Assembly: GCF_004522155.1 (NCBI RefSeq)
Contig: NZ_SDEA01000007.1
Coordinates: 1 to 64,000, forward strand
DNA length: 64,000 nt
From: Paracoccus luteus
GTDB taxonomy: Bacteria > Pseudomonadota > Alphaproteobacteria > Rhodobacterales > Rhodobacteraceae
Reading direction: 5' to 3'
Positions 19,772-29,356 of the stretch are shown here, piece by piece. Position 1 is the stretch's first letter. The number at the start of each line of letters is the position of its first letter. The notes beneath the pieces are model-generated. The model saw nothing but the letters and a program-made list of their open reading frames with translations, did not search any database and was not told the DNA's origin. The position numbers and the translations under genes are program-made.

Positions 19772-20084
19772 CGGTTTCCCCCAGGGCGCGGGCTTCCTGC
19801 GCGATGAAATGGTCCATCATGCGGCGCCACAGCGCCTCGGCAAGGTCGGGGTCCAGCCCGGCGTCTGCGGCGTTGGCGCGGGCGTTGGCGGCCACCTCCT
19901 CGACCCGCCAGTCGATGCGGGCGGGCAACCCGGCCTGCGCCTTGATCCGGGCGGCGCGGTCGATCAGCCGCGACCGGTCGGCCAGCATCGCGGCAAGCCG
20001 CCGGTCCAGCGCGTCGATGGCGGCGCGCAGCGCGGTCATGTCGGTCAGGGCGGCGATGTCGTCGTCGGTCATGCGGGCAATCAT
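19761..20084 (-). CDS. Chorismate mutase, AroQ type
   Basis: The product (107 residues from the ATG at 20084, or 103 from 20072) is an all-helical AroQ-class chorismate mutase: [31 protein letters not shown] carries the active-site arginines and lysine, and the end [15 protein letters not shown] is the conserved third helix. It converts chorismate to prephenate for phenylalanine and tyrosine. The Arg/Pro-rich frame upstream of 20084 is non-coding. It is followed by folD on the same transcript. Confidence 0.88.
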   Translation of the reverse strand: MIARMTDDDIAALTDMTALRAAIDALDRRLAAMLADRSRLIDRAARIKAQAGLPARIDWRVEEVAANARANAADAGLDPDLAEALWRRMMDHFIAQEARALGETDDC

Positions 20085-20280
20085 GCCCGCGTCATGCCCG
20101 CCCCGGCCGGGCGGTGCAAGCGGCTTGCGACGTGGCCGCAGGACTGGCGGCCGGGGACCACCGCCCGAGGTCGGCGCAGGGGACCGGGGACAGCACGATG
20201 CAAAATCGCCGCGCGCATGCAGCGACGCGGCGGAACCCCTCACCCGGCGACCCGCCGTTGCCGCCTGCCCCCGCGCATGG

Positions 20281-20306
20281 AAAAGCCCCGGTCCAAGGAC
20301 CGGGGC
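20281..20306 (-). terminator. Rho-independent terminator of ftsH
   Basis: Ten-base arms (20285-20294 and 20297-20306) flank a two-base loop, followed on the minus strand by a run of four T. It lies about 20 bases after the ftsH stop and before the promoter region of the chorismate mutase gene. Confidence 0.85.
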
Positions 20307-20327
20307 CGTTCCAGCGCCCTGCGCCGA

Positions 20328-22214
20328 TCAGGCCTGCGGCAGCGGATCGCCCGCCGGGCGGACCGGGCGCGGAACCGCCGGAATCGACGGAATGGCCGAT
20401 CCGGGCAGGTCGTCGTCGCCGCCGATCTTGTCGCCGCGGATGACCTTGCCGATTTCCTCGCCGGTCAGCGTCTCGTATTCCAGCAGGCCCTTGGCCAGTC
20501 GCTCGAACTCCTCGGACTTGTCCAGCAGGATGCGGCGGGCTTCCTGATAGCCGGTCTCGATCAGCTCGCGCACCTCCTGTTCGATCAGCTCCTTGGTGGC
20601 GGCGCTGACCGAAAAGCCGGCGGTGTTGCCCTGATAGCCCTCGTGCGCCTCGGCGTAATCGACCGCGCCGACCTTGTCGGACATGCCCCAGCGCATCACC
20701 ATCGCGCGGGCCAGCGCGCTGGCCTGCTGGATGTCGCCGGCCGGGCCGTTCGACACGCCATCCTCGCCATATTTGATGATCTCGGCGGCCTTGCCGGCCA
20801 TCGTCATGGCGATCTTCTGCTTGGCCTCGTCCTTGTGAAAGTTCAGCCGGTCCGCCTCGGGCAGGCTGACGACCATGCCAAGCGCGCCGCCGCGCGGGAT
20901 GATCGTGGCCTTGTAGACCGGATCGCATTTCGGCAGCGACAGCCCGACGATGGCGTGGCCGGCCTCGTGATAGGCGGTCTTTTCCTTCTGCTCGGGCGTC
21001 AGGACCATGCTGCGGCGTTCGACGCCCAGCATCACCTTGTCCTTGGCGTTCTCGAAATCCTCCATCGTGACGAAGCGGCGGCCGATGCGCGCGGCCATCA
21101 GCGCGGCCTCGTTCACAAGGTTCATCAGGTCGGCACCCGAAAAGCCGGGGGTGCCCCGCGCGATGATCCGCAGGTCCACATCCGGCCCTTGCGGCACCTT
21201 GCGGGCATGGACGTTCAGGATCTTCTCGCGGCCCTTGATGTCGGGGTTCGGCACGTGGATCTGGCGGTCGAAGCGGCCGGGGCGCAGCAGCGCCGGGTCC
21301 AGCACGTCCTTGCGGTTCGTGGCGGCGATGATGATGATCCCTTCGTTCGCCTCGAAGCCGTCCATTTCCACCAGAAGCTGGTTCAGCGTCTGCTCGCGCT
21401 CGTCGTTGCCGCCGCCGATGCCGACGCCGCGCGCGCGGCCGACCGCGTCGATCTCGTCGATGAAGACGATGCAGGGGGCGGATTTCTTGGCCTGCTCGAA
21501 CATGTCGCGCACGCGGGACGCGCCGACGCCCACGAACATTTCCACGAAGTCCGAACCCGAGATGGTGAAGAACGGCACCCCCGCCTCGCCCGCGATGGCG
21601 CGCGCAAGCAGGGTCTTGCCGGTGCCGGGCGGGCCGACCAGCAGCGCGCCTTTCGGGATCTTGCCGCCGAGGCGCGAGAACTTCTGCGGGTTGCGCAGGA
21701 ACTCGACGATCTCCTCAAGTTCCTCCTTGGCCTCGTCGATGCCCGCCACGTCGTCAAAGGTCACGCGGCCGTGCTTTTCGGTCAGCAGCTTGGCCTTGGA
21801 CTTGCCGAAGCCCATGGCGCCGCCTTTGCCGCCCCCCTGCATCCGGTTCATCATGAAGATCCAGACGCCGATCAGCAGGATGAACGGCAGCCACACGCCC
21901 AGCAGGGACATGAAGCCCGAGCTTTGCTGACGCTCGACCCGCACCTCGACGTTCTTGTCCAGCAGGCGGCCGGCCAGCTCGTCCCCGGCGGGGCGCACGG
22001 TGGCGTATTGCTTGCCGTCGGTGGCGGTGATCATGACGTTTTCGCCGTCGATGGTGACGCCGGACACCTGGCCGTCGTTCACCCGCTGGATAAAGTCGGA
22101 ATAGCTGATCTGGCGGCTGTTCATCTGCGACTGGCCGCCGCCGAAGGCGTTGAACAACGCCAGGATCATCAGGAACAGAACCACCCAAAAGGCGATGTTG
22201 CGCGCGTTGCCCAA
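20328..22214 (-). CDS. ftsH: ATP-dependent membrane zinc metalloprotease FtsH
   Basis: The 628-residue AAA+ protease has two N-terminal membrane helices (about 7-24 and 104-122) around a periplasmic domain, Walker A GPPGTGKT at 194-201, Walker B with IDEID at 252-256, the second region of homology near 297-316, and the zinc motif HEAGH at 416-420. It degrades unassembled membrane proteins and short-lived cytoplasmic regulators. The initiation codon is TTG at 22214, supported by a GGAGGA box seven bases upstream. No ATG lies before the first membrane helix. It follows tilS at the end of the tol-pal block. Confidence 0.97.
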   Translation of the reverse strand: MGNARNIAFWVVLFLMILALFNAFGGGQSQMNSRQISYSDFIQRVNDGQVSGVTIDGENVMITATDGKQYATVRPAGDELAGRLLDKNVEVRVERQQSSGFMSLLGVWLPFILLIGVWIFMMNRMQGGGKGGAMGFGKSKAKLLTEKHGRVTFDDVAGIDEAKEELEEIVEFLRNPQKFSRLGGKIPKGALLVGPPGTGKTLLARAIAGEAGVPFFTISGSDFVEMFVGVGASRVRDMFEQAKKSAPCIVFIDEIDAVGRARGVGIGGGNDEREQTLNQLLVEMDGFEANEGIIIIAATNRKDVLDPALLRPGRFDRQIHVPNPDIKGREKILNVHARKVPQGPDVDLRIIARGTPGFSGADLMNLVNEAALMAARIGRRFVTMEDFENAKDKVMLGVERRSMVLTPEQKEKTAYHEAGHAIVGLSLPKCDPVYKATIIPRGGALGMVVSLPEADRLNFHKDEAKQKIAMTMAGKAAEIIKYGEDGVSNGPAGDIQQASALARAMVMRWGMSDKVGAVDYAEAHEGYQGNTAGFSVSAATKELIEQEVRELIETGYQEARRILLDKSEEFERLAKGLLEYETLTGEEIGKVIRGDKIGGDDDLPGSAIPSIPAVPRPVRPAGDPLPQA

Positions 22215-22274
22215 GGGCCGGTCCTCCGCGGGGGAAAGTTGTCGGGGATAAAATAGGTCGTCAGCGGCCCGGTA

Positions 22275-23513
22275 TCAATGCGCCGACAGGATCGCGGCGA
22301 AATCCGTGGCGTCGCGCAGCGGACGCGCGCCGATGGGCCCCGCGTCCAGCAGCGGCAGGACCGTTCCGGCGGCGGTCTGGACCGCGGGTACCGACAGCAG
22401 CGCCGCGCGCGGCAAGCCGGTTGCGCGCCAGTCGCGCCCGGCCAGGTCGGATTCGGCCGTGGCGCGGACCAGCGCGCCTGCGGGCAGGTCGGTCAGCTGC
22501 CAGCGGTTGTCCCAGACCGCCGCGCCCGCCTGTGGCGTGGCGGTCGCGCGGGCAGCGGCGGCGGGTTCGCGGATGAACTCGACCCCCTCGCCCCGCGCCC
22601 GGACGATCACCCCGTCCAGCGTCGCCTGCGCGCCCGCGGCCAGCGCCGCGATCAGCCGCGCGACGGGTTCGCGCCGGGGGCCATAGTCCGCGCCGGTGAT
22701 CCAGCGCAGCGCGCCCACGGTCAGGCGGCGGCGGATCTCGGCCGGGGCGCGCTGCCATTCCGCGCGCGGCAGGGTCAGCATCCCGCGATCCGCCACCGCC
22801 CCCTGCCCGGCGGCTTGCGCGGCGTGGCCCAGCGCCGCGCGGGCCTGCGCCAGATTCGCCGCCGACTGCGCCAGCGCCGGAACCGGCAGGTCCAGCGCCG
22901 CCAGCGCGTGGCGGATACGGATGCGGTCGAAATCGGCGTCGTCGTTGGTGGGATCGTCGATCCAGCGCAATCCCTGTGCCGCCAGCCAGTCGCGCAGGTC
23001 GGCGCGGCGGGTGCCCAGCAGCGGGCGCAGCCACAGCACGCCCTGCGCCCTGCGCGCCTCGGCCATGCCGGACAGCCCGTCCACGCCCGCACCCCGCGAC
23101 AGCCGCATCAGCAGCGTCTCGGCCTGATCGTCCATCGTGTGGCCCAGCGCGACGGCGGGCAGGCCCCCGCCACGCGCCCACCCCGCCAGCAGCGCCGCAC
23201 GCGCGTCCCGCGCCGCCGCCATCAGATTGCCCCCGGGCGGCCCGTCACGATCCCAGCGCAGCACGTCATGCGCCACCCCCACGGCGGCGGCCATGCGGCC
23301 CGCCTGCGCGGCCTCGGCCGCGGAGCCGGGCCGCAGCGCGTGATCGACGGTCGCGGCGGCGATGGTGATGCCGCGCGCGCGGCCCCAGCCGGCGGCGACC
23401 CGCAGCAGCGCCAGCGAATCGCCGCCGCCCGACAGCGCCACGCCCAAGCCGGGCAGATGCCCGGCCAGCCTGTCCAGTGCAGCGGTGATGACAGTTCGCG
23501 GATCAGCCGCCAT
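22275..23513 (-). CDS. tilS: tRNA(Ile)-lysidine synthase TilS
   Basis: The 412-residue protein has the PP-loop SGGGDS at 28-33, the ATVDHALRPGS segment near 54-64, and GHTMDDQAETLLMRL near 123-137, all typical of TilS. It attaches lysine to C34 of the AUA-reading tRNA(Ile). The C-terminal part is Ala/Arg-rich and poorly conserved, as usual for the family. The start overlaps the cpoB stop by 11 bases. The ftsH start lies 61 bases downstream. The order cpoB-tilS-ftsH is common in alphaproteobacteria. Confidence 0.95.
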   Translation of the reverse strand: MAADPRTVITAALDRLAGHLPGLGVALSGGGDSLALLRVAAGWGRARGITIAAATVDHALRPGSAAEAAQAGRMAAAVGVAHDVLRWDRDGPPGGNLMAAARDARAALLAGWARGGGLPAVALGHTMDDQAETLLMRLSRGAGVDGLSGMAEARRAQGVLWLRPLLGTRRADLRDWLAAQGLRWIDDPTNDDADFDRIRIRHALAALDLPVPALAQSAANLAQARAALGHAAQAAGQGAVADRGMLTLPRAEWQRAPAEIRRRLTVGALRWITGADYGPRREPVARLIAALAAGAQATLDGVIVRARGEGVEFIREPAAAARATATPQAGAAVWDNRWQLTDLPAGALVRATAESDLAGRDWRATGLPRAALLSVPAVQTAAGTVLPLLDAGPIGARPLRDATDFAAILSAH

Positions 23514-24468
23514 CGGCCAGGTCGGCCGCAGCCTCGGGGTCCGCGCCGGCCAGCGGGTCGGCGCCCAGGTCCGCGCCCAGCTCGGGGTCAGCGTCAGCGC
23601 CCGTCTCGCACCCGGCCGAGGCCATCCGCTTGGCGGCCTCGTCCGCCTGCGGCGTGCCGCTGAAACGGGTGGTCAGTTCCAGCAGATAGACGCAGCCCTC
23701 GGACGCGGGGCGGCCGGTGGCGCTGACCCGCGACAGCCCCAGCAGCGCGTCGGGCGCGCGCGGGCCGGTGGGATCGGCGGCAAACGCCGACAGCCACGCC
23801 GCCGTGGCGGCCTTGGGATCGGCGGCGGCGTCCAGCGCCGCGCCCTTCAGAAACAGCGCCTCGGCCGCCGCCGGGCTGCCGGCGTGGGTGGCGGCGAAGT
23901 CGCCGTAAAGCTGGGCGGCGCGCGGGAAATCGCCAGCCTGCATCGCGTCGGACGCGCGGCCCATGTCGGCGCGTTCGCGCGCGGTCAGCGCATCGGTCGG
24001 CGCGGGCGCGGGTTCGGCTGCCGACCCGCGCACGACCGCCGGGGCCAGCCCCGCGCCGCCGCCGTCCTGATCGCCCAGCATCGGCGTCGTCAGCGCGCCC
24101 AAGTCGCAGCCTTCCTCGATCTCGCACAGGCGGAACTCGATGTCGCCGACGCGGTTCGTGCCGTCGCGGACCACCCGCTCGACGCGGTTCTTCAGCCGCT
24201 CGGTCTCGCCGGTCAGGCGGGACAGTTCGGATTCGATCGCGTTCATGCGGTCGATGGCGCTGTCGCCGCCCGCCGCCTGAAAGCCCGCCGCGCCCGATGC
24301 GTTCAGTTCGGCGCGCAGCGACTGCAGCTCGGCGGTCAGGGCGCGCAGGTCGGCGCGCACGTCGCCCAGCGACGCGGCCGGGCGCTGGTCCTGCGCGGCC
24401 ACCGGGGCCGCCGCCAACGCCAGCAACCCGGCGGCCAGCGCCGCGCGAAAGGTGGCGGCCAGCGTCAT
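23503..24468 (-). CDS. cpoB: Tol-Pal system protein CpoB (YbgF)
   Basis: The 321-residue periplasmic protein starts with a signal peptide (cleavage expected after VAAQ near residue 25), then a coiled coil at about 35-95 (ADLRALTAELQSLRAELN; NRMNAIESELSRLTGETERLK-like heptads), a disordered middle, and tetratricopeptide repeats from about residue 165 (MQAGDFPRAAQLYGDFAATH). CpoB coordinates Tol energy with peptidoglycan synthesis at the division site. Four acidic Asp/Ala/Gly-rich repeats end the protein. The start overlaps pal. Confidence 0.92.
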   Translation of the reverse strand: MTLAATFRAALAAGLLALAAAPVAAQDQRPAASLGDVRADLRALTAELQSLRAELNASGAAGFQAAGGDSAIDRMNAIESELSRLTGETERLKNRVERVVRDGTNRVGDIEFRLCEIEEGCDLGALTTPMLGDQDGGGAGLAPAVVRGSAAEPAPAPTDALTARERADMGRASDAMQAGDFPRAAQLYGDFAATHAGSPAAAEALFLKGAALDAAADPKAATAAWLSAFAADPTGPRAPDALLGLSRVSATGRPASEGCVYLLELTTRFSGTPQADEAAKRMASAGCETGADADPELGADLGADPLAGADPEAAADLADGG

Positions 24469-24995
24469 ACGCCCAGCCCCGGCTGCACGATGGTCACGGC
24501 GCGGCGATTCCTGTCATAGCACTCGGGCGTCGAGCACACCTCGAGCGGGCGTTCCTTGCCCATCGTGCGGGTGGTGATGCGCCCCGCCTCGACCCCCTGC
24601 GAGATCAGGTATTCCTGCACCGCCCCGGCGCGGCGCGCGCCCAGCGCCAGGTTGTATTCGCGCGTCCCCTGCTCGTCCGAATGCCCCTCGACGACCGAGG
24701 CGAAGTTGCCGTTCCGCTTGAGCCAGTCGGCCTGCCTGACCAGCGTCGCCCGCGCCTCGGCGCCCAGCGACGACTGGTCCTGCGAGAACAGCACCGTGTC
24801 GCCGGCGGTGTTGCGGAAATCCTCGGCCGTGGCGCCCAGCCCGGCCAGATCGCCGGTGAACGCCCCGCCGGGCCGCCCGGCATAGGGATCGACCACCAGC
24901 GGCGCGGGCGCGGGCTGCGCGCAGGCCCCCAGCGCCCCCAGCAGGGCTGCCGCACCGATCAAGCGAAACCGAACCATCGTCATCCCCATCGTCAT
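24465..24995 (-). CDS. pal: Peptidoglycan-associated lipoprotein Pal
   Basis: The 176-residue protein has a lipoprotein signal with lipobox LGAC (Cys25 from the first ATG) and a C-terminal OmpA-like domain from about residue 65, including the peptidoglycan-binding stretch VEGHSDEQGTREYNLALGARRA. It anchors the outer membrane to peptidoglycan and binds TolB. Four in-frame ATGs (24995, 24989, 24983, 24977) are possible starts. The first overlaps the tolB stop, while the last gives the neatest signal peptide (MVRFRLIGAAALLG). Confidence 0.96.
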   Translation of the reverse strand: MTMGMTMVRFRLIGAAALLGALGACAQPAPAPLVVDPYAGRPGGAFTGDLAGLGATAEDFRNTAGDTVLFSQDQSSLGAEARATLVRQADWLKRNGNFASVVEGHSDEQGTREYNLALGARRAGAVQEYLISQGVEAGRITTRTMGKERPLEVCSTPECYDRNRRAVTIVQPGLGV

Positions 24996-26401
24996 GGCAG
25001 AAGCGGTCCCCAGTCGGGATCGGACGCCGCGCCATCCAGTTCGACCGGGCGCATGTTGCGGCCGGTGACATCGACGGAATGCAGTCGCGGCGTGCCATCC
25101 CCGCCCGGTGTTTGCCGCGTGAACATGACCACGCGGCCATTGGGGGCCCAGGTCGGTCCCTCGTCAAGGAACGATTCCGTCAGCATTTTCTCTTCCCCGC
25201 CGTCGGGGTGCATGACCCCGATGTGAAAGCGGTCGCCCTGCTGGTTGGTGAACGCAATCAGGTCGCCCTTGGGCGACCAGGCGGGGGTGCCATAGCGGCC
25301 GGGGCCGAAGCTGATGCGCACCGGCTCGCCCGATCCGTCGGCGGGCATGACATAGATCTGCGGCGTGCCCGACTGGTCGCTTTCAAAGACGATCCGCGTC
25401 CCGTCGGGGCTGTATCCGGGCGAGGTCTCGATCCCCGGCGCGCTGGTCAGCGGCCGTTCCGCGCCGGTCGCCACATCCATCTGCCAGATGTCGGTGTTGC
25501 CCGATTTCTCGCGCGAATAGACGATCCAGCGGGCGTCGGGGGAAAACCGGGGCGCAAAGCTCATGGTGCCGGCTTCCTGCTTCAGCGCGCGGGTGGACAG
25601 CGTCGTCACGTCCATCAGCATCACCTGCGGCGCCCCGCGTGCAAAGCTGGTGAACAGCAGCTGCTGCCCGTCGGGCGAGAACCGCGGCGCCAGCACCAGC
25701 GCGCTGTCGTCGGTCAGCCAGATCGGGTTCGCGCCGTCATAGTCCATCACCCCGATGCGTTTCAGCCGCGCGTCCTTGGGGCCGGTTTCGGACACGAACG
25801 CGACGCGGCTGTCGAAATAGGCCGTCTCGCCGGTAATGCGGGCATAGATCTGGTCGGCGGCCTTGTGGGCGGCGCGCCGCCAGCTGGCCTGCTCGACGTC
25901 GAACTGGATGCCGTCGCCCAGGGGCTGCCCCGAGAAGATGTCGAACAGCCGGAACTTGACGGTCACGCGCCCGTCCGCGACGGCGACGGCGCCCGTCACC
26001 AGCGCCTCGGCGTTGACGGCGCGCCAGTCGGCATAGGCGACGGGTTCGTCGAACGCCTGCGGCCGGGCGACATGGGCGTCGGCCGGGATGGCGCGGAACA
26101 AATCGGTGCCGGTCAGGTCGGCGGTCATGACCTGCTGGACCTGCCGGGCCAGTTCGGCGGCGCCCCCCTCGTCGAAAAACGGCGCGACGGCGATGGGCAT
26201 CGCCTCGACCTGGCCGCCGGTGATCTCGATCCGCAGCGGGCCGCTGTCGTCGTCCGCGGCCAGTGCGTCGGGAGGGGCCGCGTCCTGCGCCAGCGCCGGG
26301 CCGGACAGCGGCAGGAACGCCGCAAGCAGCAGCGCGAGGACGGCGGGCAGCGCGACGCTGGGCCGGGGCGCGGGGATCGGGGGACGGGTCGAACGGGTCA
26401 T
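24992..26401 (-). CDS. tolB: Tol-Pal system beta-propeller protein TolB
   Basis: From the ATG at 26401 the protein has 469 residues: a signal peptide (hydrophobic stretch VALPAVLALLLAAFLPL, cleavage after ALA), an N-terminal TolB domain, and a six-bladed propeller with repeated FSPDGQQL / FSPDARWI / YSPDGTRI / WSPKGDLI motifs. It links Pal to TolA in the periplasm. The frame stays open a further 29 codons upstream, but that part is made of a 12-base tandem repeat after tolA and is not needed for a signal peptide. Confidence 0.95.
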   Translation of the reverse strand: MTRSTRPPIPAPRPSVALPAVLALLLAAFLPLSGPALAQDAAPPDALAADDDSGPLRIEITGGQVEAMPIAVAPFFDEGGAAELARQVQQVMTADLTGTDLFRAIPADAHVARPQAFDEPVAYADWRAVNAEALVTGAVAVADGRVTVKFRLFDIFSGQPLGDGIQFDVEQASWRRAAHKAADQIYARITGETAYFDSRVAFVSETGPKDARLKRIGVMDYDGANPIWLTDDSALVLAPRFSPDGQQLLFTSFARGAPQVMLMDVTTLSTRALKQEAGTMSFAPRFSPDARWIVYSREKSGNTDIWQMDVATGAERPLTSAPGIETSPGYSPDGTRIVFESDQSGTPQIYVMPADGSGEPVRISFGPGRYGTPAWSPKGDLIAFTNQQGDRFHIGVMHPDGGEEKMLTESFLDEGPTWAPNGRVVMFTRQTPGGDGTPRLHSVDVTGRNMRPVELDGAASDPDWGPLLP

Positions 26402-26447
26402 GGTGAAAGCCTTATCGGGAAAGCGGGGCATAGGCCATGCGGGCCAA

Positions 26448-26483
26448 GTCACGGGCCGGGTCACTGGCCGGGTTACTGGCCGG
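26448..26483. repeat. 12-base tandem repeat, three copies, between tolA and tolB
   Basis: Three consecutive copies of a 12-base unit of the form GTCACTGGCCGG (26448-26459, 26460-26471, 26472-26483) differ at only one or two positions. They sit just after the tolA stop and inside the upstream open extension of the tolB frame. Confidence 0.9.
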
Positions 26484-26484
26484 G

Positions 26485-28050
26485 TCATCGCAGGGTCGGC
26501 CCGCCCGTGGGCCGGAAGTCCACGATGACCTCGCGCCAGCGGGCGTATTTCTCGGGCGGCAGGCGATAGCCGTCCTGTTGCAGGGCGCAGCGGCGGATGG
26601 CGCGGCGCGCCGCCTCGAACGCCTGGCGGGCGGCGGCGTCGGAGCCGCCCTCATGCGCGATCAGGCGGATCGATTCGGCATCCGGCATCCCGTCGCGGCC
26701 CAGCGAGAATCCCACGCTGACCGTGGTGCGCTGCGCCTCGCGCGACAGCGCGCCGATGTTCCAGCATTCCGCGATGGTCAGGCGGAAGCTGTCCTTTTCG
26801 CCCGCCGACAACGGCGGCGCGTCGGCGGCGCGGCCGCCACCGCCCTCGGCCCCCGCGCCCTCGGGCAGGTCCATCGCCTCGTTCAGGGCGGCGGTCAGGG
26901 GGTCTGCGTCGGGGGCGGGGCGCGGCGCCTCAGCCTGTTCGCGGGCCAGCGCCTCGGCCTCGATCCGGGCCGCTTCCTCGGCGGCGCGGGCCATTTCCTC
27001 GGCGGCGGCCCGGGCCGCGGCCTGTTCTTCGGCGCGGCGCAGCTCGTCCTGCGCCTGGCGGCGGGCGTCTTCGTCGGCGCGGCGCTGCGCCTCGGCTTGC
27101 CGTTCCGCCTCGGCCTGCCGGTCGGCTTCGGCCTGCCGGTTGGCCTCGGCCTGCCGGTCGGCGGCCGCCTGCCGTTCGGCTTCGGCGCGGGCTTCGGCCT
27201 GGGCCTCGGCGCGGGCGGCCTCGTCGGCTGCGGCCTGCGCGGCGGCGCGTTCGGCCTGCGCGCGGGCGGCGGCGTCGGCGGCGATGCGCTGGCGTTCGGC
27301 CTCGTCCGCCTGTGCGGCTGCTGCTTCGCGCTGGCGCTGTTCCTCGGCTGCGGCTGCGGCTGCGGCTGCGGCGGCCTGGCGCTGCGCCTCGGCCTGACGG
27401 GCGGCGGCAGCGGCGGCGATGCGGTCGGCCCGGCGCTGGCGCGCCGACGCCACGTCGACCGGCGCGGCCGATGTCGTCAGCACCGGCGCGGGTGCGGTCG
27501 CCACCACCGGCGCATCGGGCACGGCGGGCGCTTGCGGCGCGAGCGTTGGCGCCGCGGCGGGCGCGGCCCCCGCCTCGGGCGCGGGCGCGGGCGGCGCGTC
27601 GTCGCCGGCCGGGCTGGGCTGGCGCGGTTCGGGCGCGACGGTCGCCACCGCAACCGGGGTCTGGGGGCGCTGCATGTCGCTGACATCCGGCGCGGCCTCG
27701 GGGGCGGCCAGCGGCGCGGGCAGGTTCGAGGGGTCGGCGTCGGGCGTCGGCGGCGACACGGCCTGCGCGCCGCCCGGCGCCACCTCGTCCGCGGGCGGGC
27801 GCGGCTGGGCGGGGGTCGCCGCAGCCTCATCACCCACCGGGCCGCTGCCGCGGCTGGCGGCGGCCATCTGCTGGAACTGCGCCTCGGACATGGTCTCGAC
27901 CTCGGCCATGCGGATGGCGGGCGCGGGCTGCGGGCGGAACAGCGCGCCACCCAGCGCCACCCACCCGATCAGGGCGGCGTGCGCGACACCCGAAAGCCAG
28001 GCGCCGGTGCGACGCGCGCGCGCGTCGTCGGGGGGAAACGGGTCAGCCAT
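26485..28050 (-). CDS. tolA: Cell envelope protein TolA
   Basis: The 521-residue protein has an N-terminal membrane helix (about 16-38, GAWLSGVAHAALIGWVALGG), an Ala/Pro-rich region, a long helical domain at about 190-400 built of Ala-Glu-Arg-Gln repeats (AEADRQAEANRQAEADRQ-type units), and a C-terminal domain III near 420-521 with a conserved Cys in LTIAECWNIGAL. It spans the periplasm and transmits TolQR energy to Pal. The repetitive middle is encoded by very low-complexity DNA on which copy-number variation is likely. Its start overlaps the tolR stop by eight bases. Confidence 0.93.
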   Translation of the reverse strand: MADPFPPDDARARRTGAWLSGVAHAALIGWVALGGALFRPQPAPAIRMAEVETMSEAQFQQMAAASRGSGPVGDEAAATPAQPRPPADEVAPGGAQAVSPPTPDADPSNLPAPLAAPEAAPDVSDMQRPQTPVAVATVAPEPRQPSPAGDDAPPAPAPEAGAAPAAAPTLAPQAPAVPDAPVVATAPAPVLTTSAAPVDVASARQRRADRIAAAAAARQAEAQRQAAAAAAAAAAEEQRQREAAAAQADEAERQRIAADAAARAQAERAAAQAAADEAARAEAQAEARAEAERQAAADRQAEANRQAEADRQAEAERQAEAQRRADEDARRQAQDELRRAEEQAAARAAAEEMARAAEEAARIEAEALAREQAEAPRPAPDADPLTAALNEAMDLPEGAGAEGGGGRAADAPPLSAGEKDSFRLTIAECWNIGALSREAQRTTVSVGFSLGRDGMPDAESIRLIAHEGGSDAAARQAFEAARRAIRRCALQQDGYRLPPEKYARWREVIVDFRPTGGPTLR

Positions 28051-28495
28051 CCATCCGCGGGCCGCCGGCGTCGGTCACCAGCACGATGTCGCTGTAACCG
28101 GCGGCATTCAGCGCCCCCATGACCTGCATGACGCGGGCATAGGCGACGTTGCCGTCGGCGCGCAGATAGATGCGGGCCGACGCGCGTTCCTGGGCGACGG
28201 CGCGCAGGCGGGTGACCAGCTCGCCCTCGGGCACCTCGGAGGTCATCAGGACCAGCGGGCCTTCGACCGGGATCGAGATGGTCAGCGGCTCTTCGGGTTC
28301 CTGGGCCACGGCCTCGGCGGCGGTGCGGGGCAGTTCCAGCGGCACGCCGACGGTCAGCAGGGGCGCGGCCACCATGAAGATGATCAGCAGCACCAGCATC
28401 ACGTCCACGAAGGGCGTGACGTTGATTTCCGCCATCGGCGCGTGGCGGCGGCGGCCGGGCCGCGTCGCCGCCCGGCGGTTGATCCCGGCCCCCAT
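28043..28495 (-). CDS. tolR: Tol energizing protein TolR
   Basis: This 150-residue ExbD/TolR family protein has one membrane helix near residues 30-50 containing the essential aspartate (INVTPFVDVMLVLLIIFMV; Asp30 by count), followed by a periplasmic domain ending in a VLVTDAGG strand. A basic N-terminal tail (NRRAATRPGRRRH) precedes the helix. With TolQ it forms the proton-driven motor that energises TolA. tolQ ends one base before this start. Confidence 0.95.
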   Translation of the reverse strand: MGAGINRRAATRPGRRRHAPMAEINVTPFVDVMLVLLIIFMVAAPLLTVGVPLELPRTAAEAVAQEPEEPLTISIPVEGPLVLMTSEVPEGELVTRLRAVAQERASARIYLRADGNVAYARVMQVMGALNAAGYSDIVLVTDAGGPRMDG

Positions 28496-29188
28496 TCAGG
28501 CGTCCTCGATCTGGCGCGACAGGATGGTGGAAAACTCGTCCGCGAACGCCTCGTGGCTGACCGTGATCCGGTCGGCGTCCGAGGACAGCTTGTTATAGAA
28601 GATGACCGCCGGGATCGCGGCCAGCAGCCCCAGCGCGGTCGCGACCAGCGCCTCGGCGATGCCGGGGGCGACGACGGCAAGGCTGGTGTTCTGCGACAGC
28701 GCGATGCCCTCGAACGCGGTCTTGATGCCCCAGACGGTGCCGAACAGCCCGATGAAGGGCGCGGTCGATCCCACTGTTGCCAGGAACGGCAGGCCGCGGG
28801 TCAGCCGGTCGCTTTCGCGGTTGATCGCCACGTTCATGGCGCGGTCGATGCGCGGCTGGGTGCCCGGGATCAGCCCGCCGTCGTCGCGCTGCGACCGGCG
28901 CCATTCGCCCATGCCGGCGGAAAAGATCCGCTCGGCCGCGCCGCCCGCCCGGCCGTTCATGCGGTCATAAAGGTCGTCCAGCGGCTGGCCCGACCAGAAC
29001 TGGCGGTCGAAGCGGGCCGAATCCCGCCGCGCGGTGGCCTGCACCATCAATTTCTGGATGATGACCGCCCAGCCCCAGACCGAGGCGACGACGAGGATGA
29101 TCATCACGATCTTGACGGTCAGCCCCGCGCGCATGAACAGCGCGACCAGCGAGAAATCGACCGGCGCCCCGATGGCGAGTTGTTCCAT
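28496..29188 (-). CDS. tolQ: Tol energizing protein TolQ
   Basis: This 230-residue ExbB/TolQ family protein has three membrane helices (about 14-36, 130-150 and 165-190) with the conserved ATVGSTAPFIGLFGTVWGI segment near 135-155. The start at 29188 has an AAGGGG box eight bases upstream. The frame is open further upstream but becomes Arg/Pro-rich. First gene of tolQRAB-pal-cpoB, 168 bases after ybgC, so it may have its own promoter. Confidence 0.96.
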   Translation of the reverse strand: MEQLAIGAPVDFSLVALFMRAGLTVKIVMIILVVASVWGWAVIIQKLMVQATARRDSARFDRQFWSGQPLDDLYDRMNGRAGGAAERIFSAGMGEWRRSQRDDGGLIPGTQPRIDRAMNVAINRESDRLTRGLPFLATVGSTAPFIGLFGTVWGIKTAFEGIALSQNTSLAVVAPGIAEALVATALGLLAAIPAVIFYNKLSSDADRITVSHEAFADEFSTILSRQIEDA

Positions 29189-29356
29189 GTGACTGCCCCT
29201 TGTTGCCGGCTTGTCCGGGGATCGCGGCGGCCCGCCTGCGCGCCGCCCGCCCCTTTCGCAATTCGCGGCGTTTTGCCAAGGTTCTAGTCCCGATTGCCAG
29301 CCCCGCGCCAACACAGTTGCGCGATGCAGGCGGGCGCCCGCCGGATGGCGCCCCGC

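Noticed and set aside
19716-22256. Plus-strand open frame of 846 codons opposite ftsH
   Set aside because: Antisense to a clearly conserved gene and rich in His/Leu/Val in an unnatural pattern.
26900-27430. Minisatellite or CRISPR-like array
   Set aside because: The repeats are the Ala-Glu-Arg-Gln coding repeats of tolA domain II and have no constant spacer structure.
29189-29356. A gene between ybgC and tolQ
   Set aside because: No start with a ribosome-binding site and no conserved-looking frame; it is likely a promoter region with a short palindrome.
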